A DNA stretch of 64,000 bases from Silene conica (lineage: Eukaryota > Streptophyta > Magnoliopsida > Caryophyllales > Caryophyllaceae), in the NCBI GenBank assembly GCA_029255685.2, contig CM055313.2:71526641-71590640 (forward strand), written 5' to 3'. Positions 47,001-58,234 of this stretch are shown in pieces. The number at the start of each line of letters is the position of its first letter. Position 1 is the stretch's first letter. The notes under the pieces were generated by a model, which was given only the letters and a program-made list of their open reading frames with translations, was not told the origin of the DNA and made no database searches. Position numbers and translations under genes: made by a program.

Positions 47001-47575
47001 TCAGGAATCATATCTCCGATATATGACGCAAAACCATCTACACATTTTTCAGCTAAGTTGAATTCACATTTTAAAGTGATCAACCTTGAAGCCGACTGTA
47101 GCAATGTCATACGACTTCCTACATAAAGAGGTTGTTCGGCATGTTTTAGCATTTGGAAGAAAGCTAATACATTAGGATTTGGAGATTCATCGACTACCTC
47201 GGCGTTTAGAGCATCTTCCCTAATTTGATCAATGCTATCGCGTAACGCATCTTCCACCATATCTCTATAAGGATTGTCGGAGTGCATTGATGAGCTTCCC
47301 TCTTCCTCAACGGAGAATTTCTCTCCGTGACACACCCAATCGTAGTAGTTATCACAAAACCCTCTCAAACCAAGGTGTTTCCGTACATCTTGCTCAACTA
47401 AATACTTTGTATTCTTACACTTAGAACATGGACACCTAATTTCTCTATTCCTAACGTATTCGTCTTGTTGCTTAACATAGTTAATGAATTCATTAACACC
47501 AATTACGAAATCCTGCCTTATTTTTTTCCTAGAATCCAACCTTTCATACATCCATTTTCTTTCTAATCTCTTCAT
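44003..47575 (-). CDS. tnp2: CACTA tnp2-type transposase (TNPD)
   Basis: Three exons on the minus strand, 45357-47575, 44958-45272 and 44003-44873, in phase: 3405 nt, 1134 aa. In order: a transposase-associated N-terminal domain with a zinc-like CPCSKCKNTKY (about residues 49-59), the tnp2 domain (YVGSRMTLLQSASRL, CRKCGTNWYK, LGLCTDGFAPFSQFG, GPHNPKKNLDVYLQPLI, WTINDFPAYGMLSGWTTQG, ACPYCMKNETK, HNLDVMHIEKNFFE), a DUF4218 region (LKSHDCHVFMERLLPVALRH through ILPPSFFNSMEHLPIHLPYE), and a DUF4216 region in exon 3 (STEGADYYGTLDEIVEMTY). The C-terminus is an acidic tail of alternating Glu and Asp. I take the ATG at 47575 (MKRLERKWMYERLDS) as start; an upstream in-frame ATG at 47611 would add 12 residues. 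This enzyme cuts CACTA ends. Confidence 0.88.
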
Positions 47576-47629
47576 AGTAAATCTACATATTTTAACAAAC
47601 AATAACAACAACTAATTAACAACAACAAT

Positions 47630-47772
47630 TAAATAACAACTACATATATATATATATATAACAACAACTAACAACAAAAACTAGTTAACAACTTATTAAC
47701 AACAATAACAATTAATTAACAACAACAATTAAATAACAACTACATATATAACAACAACTAACAACAACAACT

Positions 47773-47803
<31 letters not shown>

Positions 47804-47885
47804 CCAACACCAACAACAACACCAACACCAACACCAACACCAACACCAACACCAACACCAACACCAACACCAACACCAACCTGCA
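47630..47885. repeat. (TA)n, (CAA)n and (CAACAC)n simple repeats
   Basis: Simple repeats upstream of the tnp2 start codon, including about ten CAACAC units at 47800-47880. The glycine/valine-rich frame at 47758-47973 is a translation of this tract. A splice-acceptor-like TTTTTTGCAG|G reads on the minus strand at about 47881-47890, so a leader intron is possible. Confidence 0.75.
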
Positions 47886-47942
47886 AAAAAGAACAATTTA
47901 CATATATTGGTCTGGGGTCCTTATCTCTCCAGCCTAAACCCA

Positions 47943-48205
47943 TCTTTGAATCTTTTATACCATTAGTAAACACTCTTATATTTTCTTAATTGTAATGAGA
48001 CAAAAATTGGGCAGCACTTCCCTATTGTTCTCCAAATACATTATATAGAATGTATTTGGAGAACAATAAGGAAGTATTGCCCAATTTTTGTTTCATTACA
48101 ATCAAGAAAATATAAGAATGTTTACTACCTAAATGGCATGAAAGATTCAAAGACAGTCCCAAAACGGGGACTATTCAACAATTACACCTAATGTGTAATT
48201 ATTGA
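47943..48205 (-). repeat. Long foldback plus small hairpin upstream of tnp2 in CACTA 2
   Basis: 47943-48153 folds on itself with arms of about 100 bp: TTCTCCAAATACATT pairs with AATGTATTTGGAGAA around the centre at about 48052, and TCTTTGAATCTTTTATACCA pairs with the far end at 48153. It is followed by CAGTCCCAAAACGGGGACTA and a 13-bp-stem hairpin at 48175-48205 (TCAACAATTACAC / GTGTAATTATTGA). Counterpart of 37309-37579 in CACTA 1. It lies 368 bp upstream of the tnp2 start codon. Confidence 0.85.
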
Positions 48206-48209
48206 ACGG

Positions 48210-48799
48210 GTACTATTCAAGAATATTCTAAAAAAATCAACAACACTAACAATCAACAACAATGCAAACTTAACAACAATATGCGACGGATTTGGGACGG
48301 AATTAGCTACTAACCTAATATCACTAACCACCTAACAATACTAACTAAACTAATCAAATAACAATTAAACTAAACTAACTATTCCTAATAACAATAAAAA
48401 AAACAATAATACGGAATTTGCGACGGAATTTTGCGACGGATTAAACATAAAAACTTAAGACGGTATATTAATAACGAAAGTTAGTATACATACATAAAGA
48501 GAAATGGAGAATGAAGAAGGAAGTGGCGGCGACAAGGATTTTCCGGCGGTGAGGTGGTGGCGGCGGTGACAAAGGAGAAGGAGAGTAAGGAGGAGAAAGG
48601 AAAGAGAAGGAGGAAGGAAGGATGTTGTGGTGGTCGGTGGTGGCGGCGCGGTGGGGTGGGGTGGTCGGCGGTGGGGTCGGCGGTGTGGTGGTTGCCTTAG
48701 GGTGGTGGTGGTGGTCGCTCGTCGAAGAAATCGCCTTTAGGGTTTAAGCAAAAAAATTGTAATTGATTTGGGGAAAAATATGACCCGCGGGGTCTGTAT
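48210..48799. other. CACTA 2 right interior, no gene seen
   Basis: AT-rich, with two isolated GCGACGGA motifs near 48280 and 48420, then a purine-rich tract and GGTGG repeats (48520-48720). Possibly the tnp2 promoter region. Confidence 0.45.
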
Positions 48800-49190
48800 A
48801 ATGTAACTTTGCGACGGAAATTTGCGACGGAATTTCCGTCGCAAATATGGTCAAGGTCAAAGGTTGACCAGATTTGCGACGGAAATTCCGTCGCAAATAT
48901 TGACTCCTGCGACGGAAATTCCGTCGCAAATCTGGTCAACATTTGACCTTAACCAACTTTTGGTCAAGCCTGGTCAATATGTTTGCGACGGAAGTTCCGT
49001 CGCAAAAGTCAATATTTGCGACGGAATTTCCGTCGCAAACTTTCCCGCCATTTGACTTTAGCTTCGCGGGTCTGGGAAATTCAGGTCCGTCGCAAATTCT
49101 GTCGCAAAAAAAAAATCCGTCGCAAAGTCCGTCACAAAACTAATTTTGCGACGGATTTTGTGTCCGTCGCAAAAATTCCGTCGCAAGGGC
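48800..49190. repeat. Right subterminal palindrome array of CACTA 2
   Basis: About ten TTTGCGACGG / CCGTCGCAAA half-sites, several as full palindromes with AAATT centres. GGTCAA-type inverted spacers around 48850-48960 make a larger imperfect foldback like that on the left side. Confidence 0.85.
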
Positions 49191-49207
49191 AGCATTTTTT
49201 TGTAGTG

Positions 49208-50708
49208 TATGGTGCGTTTGTCTGATCATTCCAAGCCCACTGCGGCTATGCTCCCAAGAGGAATAGTCACGTCTCAAATTGGTGCGGTAAACTTTGAAAT
49301 CAAGCCGGCCTTTATAAGCATTGTTGAAAGAAAACAGTTTGGGGGAACTCCTACGGAAGACCCCAACTTACATGTACAGAATTTTTGTGACTATTGCTCC
49401 ATGATTCGGCAACCGGGTGTTACACAAGAGCAAATAAGGGAGATACTATTCCCTTTCTCCCTAAAGGACAAGGCCAAAGTTTGGATAAATAGCCTTGATC
49501 GAGTTGCATTGGGAATCAACGATTGGGATAGTCTAGCCCTTGCATTTTATCAAAAGTATTTCCCTCCTGAAAAAACACAACAATTAAGAAGTCAAATCAC
49601 CGGTTTTCGCCAAAGTGGTCATGAAAGTCTACATGAAGCATGGGAAAGGTACAAAGAACTTCAAAGGGAATGTCCTCATCATGGTTTGGACTCATGGTTT
49701 CTTGCCATCACGTTCTACAATGGGTGTTGCGCAGAGTCTCGTCGAGTTTTGGACTCCGCAAACAATGGGAGATTCGATAACATAGATGTAGAGTTAGCTC
49801 ACTCGACCATAGAATCTATGGCGGTGCACGACTCTCAATATGTCAACTCGAGAAACATCCCAATAAAGGCAAAGGAAGAAGATCTCGAAATAGCTCTCTT
49901 GAAAGCTCAAGTAGCTCTTCTCCAAAGACAAGTCGACAATCAAGGATCAAGTTCCTCTCAAACTCATGAACAAGTAAACGTGACAAGTCAAGTTGTGGTA
50001 TGTGAAGCCTGTGGAAGTGCGGGTCACGGATTCCAAGAGTGTAGAAGTAATATGGAACAAGTCAATGCCTACCAAAGCTTTAGGCAAAATTTCAACCCTT
50101 TCTCCAATACCTACAATCCGGGTACAAAGTTCCATCCAAACTTCTCCTACAAAAGTACAAATGTCCTAAACCCACTACCACCAAGACCACCACAAAATAC
50201 TGCACCACCAGGTTTCCAAAATCAAGGACAAAAAAACCAATTTCAACAAAATTTCCAACCATTCCCTCAACAACAATTTCAAAATCAACAACCATTCCCT
50301 CAACAACAATTCCAAAATCCTTCACAAAATTCACCCATATTCCAAAACCCTCAAAATCAACAAAGTCAACCCTCACATCCACAACAATTGAGTGAGATAG
50401 AAAGTCTGTTGGCACAAGTAGCCGAGACACAAAGAAACATGGTCCTTCACATTCAAAAGACTGATCAAGCTAGAGATGCTTCAATCAAAATGCTTGAGAC
50501 ACAAATTGCTCAACTTGCTACTTCCAACCCTCAAAGACAACAAGGCCAATTGCCACCACAAGGAGCACAACCTCACGAGCAAGCTAATGTTGTCGCTTTA
50601 AGGAGTGGTACTACCTATGAGGGACCCCAAATGCCCACTGAAGAAAGTGATCAAATGGGTAAGAAAGATGACGTTGGGAACAAAGCTACTAGCTCAAAAG
50701 AAGTTTAG
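49208..50708 (+). CDS. gag: Athila gag, main part
   Basis: Continues gag after the CACTA 2 insertion (coding resumes at 49211; the ATG at 49209 arises from the TSD). Contains the retrotransposon gag domain (FSLKDKAKVWINSLDR, FYQKYFPPEKTQQLRSQI, SLHEAWERYKELQRECPHHG), one CCHC zinc knuckle CEACGSAGHGFQEC near 50005-50046, and a Gln/Phe/Asn/Pro-rich tail. Gag forms the particle that packages the element RNA. The frame ends with TAG at 50706-50708, after which protease sequence follows in another frame. In this lineage gag and pol are often one frame, so this TAG may be a lesion. Confidence 0.88.
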
Positions 50709-52130
50709 AAGGAGCCCGACCAAATCAATGAGCCTGTGTTGGTAGAGATTGAGGAGGAGCCCCAAAGGGTAAGGATAAAGCTAAGGAGCCAGAAAAGATT
50801 CAAGTGCCTTTTCCCCATAGGTTGGCAAGAGCTCACAAGGTAACACAATTTGGTAAATTCATGGAGGTGGTGAAAAACTTACAGGTAACAATCCCTTTTA
50901 CCGAGTTAATCACCCAAATCCCCTCATACACCAAATTCATGAAAGACATCTTAACTAGGAAAAGGACAATAGATAGCATTGAAACCTTGGCCTTCACCGC
51001 TGAGTGTAATGCCCTTTTACAAAATTTGTCTCCACCTAAGTTAAAAGATCCAGGAAGTTTTTCAATTCCATGCACCATTGGTACCTATACTATTGACAAG
51101 GCTCTTTGCGATTTAGGTGCTAGTGTTAGTGTCATGCCTTTTTCCATTTGTGAGAAATTAAACATGGGAGAATTAAAGTGTACTAGTGTCACATTGCAAA
51201 TGGCGGACCGTTCTGTCAAACACCCTCTAGGTGTTTTGGAGGATGTTCCCGTCAAAGTCGGCAAATTTTTCATTCCGGTTGACTTTATTGTTCTTGACAT
51301 CGCTGAAGATTCGCAAATCCCGATTATTTTGGGAAGACCATTTTTTTACCGCAGGTGCGGTCATCGATGTTAAAAACGGTAAATTGACTTTGGAAGTTGG
51401 TGATGACAAAGTGACTTACAATTTGAACAATGTTGTGAAAAGTCCAATGTTAGAAGAGCCATGTTATTCTATAGAGGTCTCAGATGTAATTGATATTATT
51501 GTGGAAGATTCATTGCCCCGATCCTTGAGCAAGGATCCGTTGGAGGCTCTTTTGTTGCTAGAATCTTTTGCAGGTGATGATGACATTGATGGTGATGAGA
51601 TAGATGCTTTGGAGTTGGAGCTCGATGGAGAGGAGCTAGCCTTGGAGGAAAACTCTAATTTCATAGGTTTGGTTGCTACTTCTACTACGGTCGAGGTACA
51701 AAAACCCAAACTAAAGCCCCTCCCACTGAATTTAAAGTATGCTTTTCTAGATGAATCAGAAATGTGCCCAATCATTGTAAGCACCCATCTAGATGAAAGT
51801 CAAGTGTCTAGGTTGTTTGATGTGTTGAGAACCCATAAGAAGGCTATAGGCTATTCACTAGATGATTTGAAGGGAATAAGCCCCGATTTTGTATGCATAG
51901 GATTCACTTAGAAGAAGATCATATGCCATGTGTACAAGGTCAACGTCGCTTAAACCCAAACATGCAAGAAGTTGTCAAAAAAGAGGTCATGAAACTCTTG
52001 GATGCTGAATTATCTATGCAATTTCCGACTCCAAATGGGTTAGTCCGGTCCAAGTGGTCCCAAAGAAAGGAGGGACCACGGTAGTAAAAAATGATAAAGA
52101 TGAACTCATCCCTACTCGCGTTGTGACGGG
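50709..52130 (+). pseudogene. pol: Athila protease and start of reverse transcriptase, frameshifted
   Basis: An aspartic protease domain is readable at 50804-51345, with active-site motif DLGASVSVMP, then IPIILGRPFF. A frame change within the T-run near 51345 moves the reading to 51350-51911 (AVIDVKNGKLTLEV, an acidic linker, then LNLKYAFLDES). Further frame changes occur near 50770, 51895 and 52040 before the reverse transcriptase fingers. TAG at 52131-52133 stops the frame just before MCIDYRRLN. These breaks mean no functional polyprotein can be made from this copy. Confidence 0.8.
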
Positions 52131-52133
52131 ATA

Positions 52134-53583
52134 GCGCATGTGTATTGACTATAGGAGGTTGAACTTGGCCACTAAGAAAGACCACTATCCCTTACCGTTC
52201 ATTGACCAAATGTTGGAGAGGTTGGCATGTCACAAGTACTTTTGCTACTTAGATGGTTACTCGGGATTCTTCCAAATACCCATTCATCCCGATGACCAAG
52301 AAAAGACCACTTTCACCTGCCCCTATGGTACCTTTGCTTACCGTAGGATGCCCTTCGGTCTATGTAATGCCCCTGCAACCTTCCAACGTTGCATGACTAG
52401 TATTTTTTCAGATTTCATTGAGTCCATCATGGAAGTTTTTATGGATGATTTTAGTGTCTATGGCACTACATTTGATGCCTGTTTGACCAATTTGACTAAG
52501 GTCTTGAAAAGATGTGAAGAAGTGGACTTAGTTTTGAATTGGGAAAAGTGCCACTTCATGGTAAATGAAGGAGTGGTACTTGGTCATCTTGTTTCAGAAA
52601 GAGGTATAGAGGTGGACCGTTCCAAGGTCCAAGTGATCGAGCAACTTCCCCCTCCCATAAATGTCAAAGGTATAAGAAGTTTTCTGGGACACGCGGGATT
52701 TTACCGCCATTTTATAAAGGATTTCTCCAAAATTGCAAAGCCTCTTACCGAGCTCCTTTTGAAGGATGCTCCATTTGTTTTTACTGATGCTTGTCTTGAG
52801 GCTTTTAACAGGATTAAGGAAGCTTTAATTTTAGCACCCATCATCCAATCACCAGATTGGAGTTTGACATTTGAAGTAATGTGCGATGCTAGTGACTATG
52901 CGGTGGGTTCCGTTCTTGGGCAAAGGAAAAATAAGGTGCTTCATGCCATTTACTATGCAAGTAAAACATTGGATGCAACTCAAGTCAATTATGCCACTAC
53001 CGAGAAGGAACTTCTTGCTATTGTCTATGCTTTAGACAAATTCCGTTCTTACTTGGTTGGTTCTAAGGTCATTGTCCATACCGACCACGCCGCCTTGAAA
53101 CATCTACTTTCAAAGAAGGAGGCAAAGCCGAGGCTCATTAGATGGATCTTGCTTTTGCAAGAATTTGACCTTGAGATTCGTGACAAGAAAGGAGCTGAAA
53201 ATGTTGTGGCCGATCACCTCTCCCGTTTGAGGTTTGATGATGAAGATATTCATATACCTATCGATGATTCTTTTGCCGATGACTCCTTGATGATGGTCGA
53301 GGAAAATACACCATGGTATGCCGATATTGCCAACTATCTCGTTGGTCATGAGTTGCCACCTAACCTTTCATATCAACAAAGAAAGAAGTTCATGCATGAT
53401 GCCAAATTCTATCTTTGGGATGATCCTCATTTTTTCAAACATTGCTCCGATGGGTTATACCGGAGATGTATCTCACAATGGGATGTGAAAGGAGTGTTAG
53501 AAGGTTGTCATTCTTCTCCCTATGGTGGTCATCATGGACCGTCTAAAACCGTTGCTAAGATTTTGCAATCCGGTTTCTATTGA
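52134..53583 (+). pseudogene. pol: Athila reverse transcriptase / RNase H
   Basis: Open frame of 481 aa from 52138 to the TGA at 53581. RT motifs in order: [47 protein letters not shown], and FMDDFSVYG, in which FMDD stands for YxDD as in many Ty3/gypsy enzymes. RNase H follows with [36 protein letters not shown]. The start of the integrase zinc domain ([12 protein letters not shown]) closes it. The enzyme would copy element RNA into DNA; the preceding TAG and the following TGA (probably each a TGG in active relatives) isolate this segment. Confidence 0.9.
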
Positions 53584-54094
53584 CCTACTATGTTCCAAGA
53601 TGCTAAGAATTTTGTGATGTCATGTGATGCTTGTCAAAGAACCGGATCTATTTCAAGAAGGCATGAGATGCCTCAAAATGGAATTCTTGAAGTTGGAATT
53701 TTCGATGTGTGGGGCATCGACTACCAAGGCCCTTTTCCTTCATCAAAAGGTAATCGTTATATCTTGGTAGCCGTTGATTACGTTTCCAAATGGGTAGAAG
53801 CGATTGCCACTCCCACTAATGATGCCCGTCATGTCATAATATTGTTTAAGAAGGTCATTTTCCCACGCTTTGGTGTACCTAGAGCGGTGATTAGTGATCG
53901 TGGAACTCACTTTGGTGAAAAACAACTTGATACATTGCTTGCTAAATACGGGGTTTTTCATAGAAAAGGTTTGGCCTACCATCCGCAAACGAGTGGCCAA
54001 GTCGAAGTTTCAAACCGTGAAATCAAATCCATTCTTGAAAAAGTTGTTGCAAAATTAAGGAAAGATTGGAGTACAAAGCTCGATGACACCTTGT
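53584..54094 (+). pseudogene. pol: Athila integrase, catalytic core (interrupted)
   Basis: The zinc-binding CDACQRTG completes the HHCC module begun before 53581. The core shows the DDE triad positions: [20 protein letters not shown], and [18 protein letters not shown]. The frame is cut after 54094 by CACTA 3. Downstream Athila sequence at 61368 is in the same frame once the CACTA and one TGT copy are discounted. Confidence 0.88.
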
Positions 54095-54119
54095 CACTAC
54101 TACAAAATACAGATACGAA

Positions 54120-54650
54120 GACGGTTAAAAACCGTTCTCCTATGAGAGGCGGAACCGTGCTCCCCCTGGCCGTGCTCTTTACCTAAGAGAACGGTTCAAC
54201 CGTGCTCTTAGTAATGCACTTACCAGAACGGTTCTGAAGTGAACCGTGCTCTTATGTCCTGCTCAACCGTTCTCTTTCCCTGTTTAACCGTTCTCTTTGC
54301 CATGTTAAACCGTTCTCTTAGGGGCCTTACCAGAACGGTTGTGGTTTGAACCGTTCTCTTTTGTTACTCACAACCGTTCTCTTTTCCCTGTTTAACCGTT
54401 CTCTTTTCCATGTTAAACCGTTCTCTTAGGGTCCTTACCAGAACGGTTGTGGTTTGAACCGTTCTCTTTTGTTACTCACAACCGTTCTCTTTTCCCTGTT
54501 TAACCGTTCTCTTTGCCATGTTAAACCGTTCTCTTAGGGTGCTTACCAGGACGGTTATGGTTTGAACCGTTCTCTTTTGTTACAACTTCGCGCCATATTT
54601 TTGAATTAATAGAGCACGCTTGAGAACATAACCGTTCTCTTTGCACCTGC
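54120..54650. repeat. Left subterminal array of CACTA 3
   Basis: About 20 AACCGT(T/G)CTC motifs, with a ~112-bp higher-order unit (CTTACCAGAACGGTTGTGGT, then CAACCGTTCTCTT, CTGTTTAACCGTTCTC, CATGTTAAACCGTTCTC) repeated three times between about 54200 and 54540. Confidence 0.85.
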
Positions 54651-54900
54651 TATTTTTTTTTTAATAATTTAATTTATAATTCATCCGGCCTATAATTTTT
54701 CCTGCAAATAAACGTACAATAACATTGCTCCAACAACTACATCATTCATATAACATTGCTCCAACAACTAAGCTACATCATTCATATAACATTGCTCCAA
54801 CAACTAAGCTACATCATTCATATATACAACAACTTTCCGATCCACAAATTCTAGATACAATACGTATGTACTTAAGCTAAACTTCTAGCTACGACTTAAG
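54651..54900. other. CACTA 3 interior, short tandem repeat
   Basis: CATTGCTCCAACAACTA(AGCTA)CATCATTCATATA repeats about three times at 54720-54825. This is probably 3' UTR of the minus-strand gene that follows. Confidence 0.5.
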
Positions 54901-57900
54901 CTAAACTTCATCATCGTTCATGGGTGACTTAAACTGGAGCGCAAAGTTAGCCCATATATCCCTCACCTCGTCAATCAGCTCAAGCGGATATGTCAATGGG
55001 GCTCTAAGCATGAACTACAAACAAATTTTCAAAAATTGGTTAGAAAATTTTTATCCAAGACTCCTATATATATAAGTAAAATGAACTAAAAAACCAAAAA
55101 CATACGTACATTTGGAGTAATAGTAACATATCTTCCTTTGATGACGTCCAACATGTATCGACAAATATAATATCCACATAAAACGGAACCACAAGGCTGC
55201 AAAGGGGCCTGAAAGGATAGCTCATATTATAAATAAATACTTCACGCACATGTACTATACTTAATAAGAGAAACAATATGTTAATATATATATATATATA
55301 TAGATATATACTATATACACAAGAAGTACCTTAATCTTTTTCCAAACAACGCCATTGGCCTCATATTTTGCAAGTGGATCGATAAAGTTCCTTTTCTCAA
55401 AGGCCCTGTATATATAGATAGCCAGGTTTATATATTTATTCAGTTTTAGTTGATAATGAAGCGTTAATTTAAAGTATAATAGAAAAACAAGCTAAGGTCT
55501 ATAAAAAAGATCAGAAATAAGTTAGACATACTTGGTAATTGTATCCATGAAAAATTGACGAGGCTCTGTATGTCCGGCAGGATCACACCAATACACTGTA
55601 CTTTGAGCCGGATTGATCACGCCCAACATCCAATGCTTGCTACAAGTTATAGAAAAATACAACGAAGATATCAACTTAAATATTGACAAAAAATAATAAA
55701 ATAATTAATCAAGTCATCAATAATAATACTATGAAAAGAAATTTATAATTACGTACCCCTGGGCATATGGAGCAAATATAAGTTTCCGACCTTTTCCACA
55801 ATCGGTACATGTCATTGCCCTAGCAACATAATCGGATCGATAATTTTCATCCGGAGCAACGGATTCTGAGGACAATGTCTCTGGGCACAAGAATCCATAG
55901 TGACTACTAATTTGCATGGTATCGGCAAGATCACTCAAATACCTACAACAATAAGAATCCATAGTAACTATCTAGTACTAGTTTGCATATTATCAGATAT
56001 ATATTAATGAGATTGCAAAGGGGAAGCTTAAACAAAGAGACCGAACCTCATAAAGAGTGTGATGTGAGAGGCACCAATCATTTGTTCATCTAACAAATGA
56101 ACAACCTCCTCATAACTAAGGTAGCAAGTTTGTTCATTGTGTAACACATGTTCGTCAATGGGAACACTGATCATTGTCCCACTTGCCTTTAAAACCCGAG
56201 CCTCAGTTGCTAATAACTTCAAATCCATGGTCCTCTGCTTTTGCTTAAAATTGGGACTAACTTCAATTCCAAGGAAAGATGGCGAAATCGAGGGCGAACA
56301 CTTCTGAGGCTTGGACTTCTTTGCTGCTGCTGCTTTATTTTTTCCTTGATCATTCTTTTTCATGGTTATCTAAAAGTTGGCATAAATAAGTTGATAAATG
56401 GTATAACTCTCAGTGTATCTTATATCATTATATATACTAGCTAGAAATCTTAGTTACCTTCTCAACAGGACTATGTATATGACTTTGCGGCCACTGAATA
56501 AATGAACCCTTAACATGAGTCAATGTTATCATATCACCAACAGGCATTGGTAAATCAACATTTTCCGACCCAGAATAGATTTCCTTGATTGACACTTTGC
56601 TAAAACCATCACGAAGGGCACTGCCATGAATGGAAACAAATTCGTCCTTACTTGATAGGTATACCATTCCTGAAGCCACTATCTTCGATGATTTGTTTGG
56701 CAGTGATAGCTCACAATCTTTCCAAGCCTGAAAATTTAAGTTATAGTAGAATTTCAAACTTTTTTCATTTACTATAAAGTAGCGTCTTTAATGAAAAGCT
56801 TACATATATACCTGTTGTGTTACTGGGCCAGGAGTCTTCAAAACATTGGTCACGGGTGGATCCTCAGTCACTTGTAGTGATTGCACTTCTTTTAGTGAGA
56901 GTGATTGCATGTGAGACCCCTGCATAAATAGATTAGTGTTTTAAAACTTTTTTCATCGACTTTGAACTAGATAGTGTTTTAAATGCAAAGCTTACAGATC
57001 CTTCTTAAAGAAAACCTTTTACAACCTGCCGTGGTGATATGGTAGGAATCTTCAGAACATTGGTCTTGGGTGTTTGATAATCCTCCTCTCGGGGTGTCTC
57101 CTCTCGGGGTGTCTCCTCTGGGCGTGGCTCTTCACTCACGTGTAGTGATGCAGAATTTGTCGATCCCTCGGTACTCATAGATGCTCCTCCGTGCATTAAA
57201 TCGTCTAATACTTTAGTACTTGGCTTCTCACCAGTTAGCCAAAACTGCATCATCACTGATTTCAGCTTTTCCAAGTCATCAATTTGGTGTTGCATGTAAT
57301 TGATCTTCTCGCACAACTCTTCTCTTGTCGGTTTTTTTGGTCCCTTCCCAAAATACTCTGTTATGGAAATACCGTTAGGAATTCCTCGCACACGGCCCGG
57401 ATGCTCAGGCTTGCCTATCGCCTTAGCGAGTATGTCTTCCCGTCCTTCGGGCACAAATAATCCAGCCTCAACATCCTTTTCAAGGGATTCCTGCAAATCA
57501 CCAATATTAATTAAGTTTTTAGCAGCCAAAAAAAATGAATAAATAGCACTAATAAATTAAACAACTGAACTAAACCGAGTTAAATTACAAAAATGTTCAA
57601 CTTACAATTTTCAAAGCAACTTCCTTATCATAATTAGTCATGTCCCCTTTCGCTGACTTGTGAGCCCTTAGCCAAGTTAAATATCGGTCAACTTTTTCCA
57701 CTTGTTTTCCCTTGGCAGCTAAATCTTCTTTCTATCAAAAAAGAAGAGAGTTCATGAAAATTCATGCCAACTTTTGACCTGGAAGTTAGCTAAAAAATGA
57801 AACCAATACATAGAACTTACGACTTTAACTTTAATCCCTCGATATCCTGCTCGTGAGCCAAAGTATTTCCCCTTTTTTTAGAGGCATTCTCCTTGTTCTT

Positions 57901-58234
57901 ATCACTGATCGCCTAATAACATAAATCATATAGAGTGAAAAATAGTACGAGATACTATATACATATATATATTATCATGAAATAATTTGCGTGTCTACAA
58001 AAATAGAAATATTACCTTGAATTTTTCACTAGTGTGAGATGCCAGAAACTTGTTCCAATCATCTTGTGTAATCTGCTTATACAAGGGTGGTGGTGTCTTC
58101 TGGATAGCTCCCGTCTCATCATATATCCACTCACGAACCAAAGTGCATTTCCATTTTCACCATAATTCAGCCATCTTTTGGAGACACCAATCGTGACGCT
58201 CTTCAATGACATGAAAAGCACCCTGAATTGCCAT
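54901..58234 (-). pseudogene. CACTA companion gene with Ulp1-like (C48) protease domain
   Basis: Minus-strand exons can be read with GT-AG edges: 58016-58234 (TGAIQKTPPPLYKQITQDDW, WNKFLASHTSEKFK), 57821-57912, ~57603-57733 (DRYLTWLRAHKSAKGDMTN), ~57010-57495 (VPEGREDILAKAIGKPEHPG, GISITEYFG), ~56810-56920, ~56455-56730, ~56047-56365 (MDLKLLATEARVLKASG), ~55755-55942, ~55530-55640, ~55330-55407, 55110-55208 and 54901-55014. The last exons form a Ulp1-type cysteine protease fold: KHWMLGVINP (His), VYWCDPAGH (Asp), PLQPCGSVLCGYY (Gln and nucleophile Cys). Ulp1 enzymes cut SUMO-like modifiers; in transposons the role is not established. A TGA in the first exon listed and a phase mismatch between the second and third suggest decay. 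The true 5' end is uncertain. Confidence 0.7.

Larger units (their letters stand above)
41507..49207 (-). mobile_element. CACTA element 2 (7.7 kb), possibly autonomous
   Basis: Ends CACTACAAAACAATGCT and the inverted AGCATTTTTTTGTAGTG, flanked by the 3-bp duplication TAT (41504-41506 and 49208-49210). Subterminal arrays of TTTGCGACGG-AAATT-CCGTCGCAAA palindromes lie at 41520-41960 and 48800-49190. Two genes on the minus strand, a tnp2-type transposase (44003-47575) and an accessory transposase (42210-43841), reconstruct without any stop or frameshift. The tail-to-head order is accessory gene nearest the left end. It is inserted in Athila gag. Confidence 0.93.

Noticed and set aside
47758-47973. 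Minus-strand frame rich in Gly-Val
   Set aside because: It is the translation of a (CAACAC)n microsatellite.
49209-49211. ATG taken as an independent gag start
   Set aside because: It is formed by the right TAT duplication of CACTA 2; the true start is at 41304 and the frame is shared.
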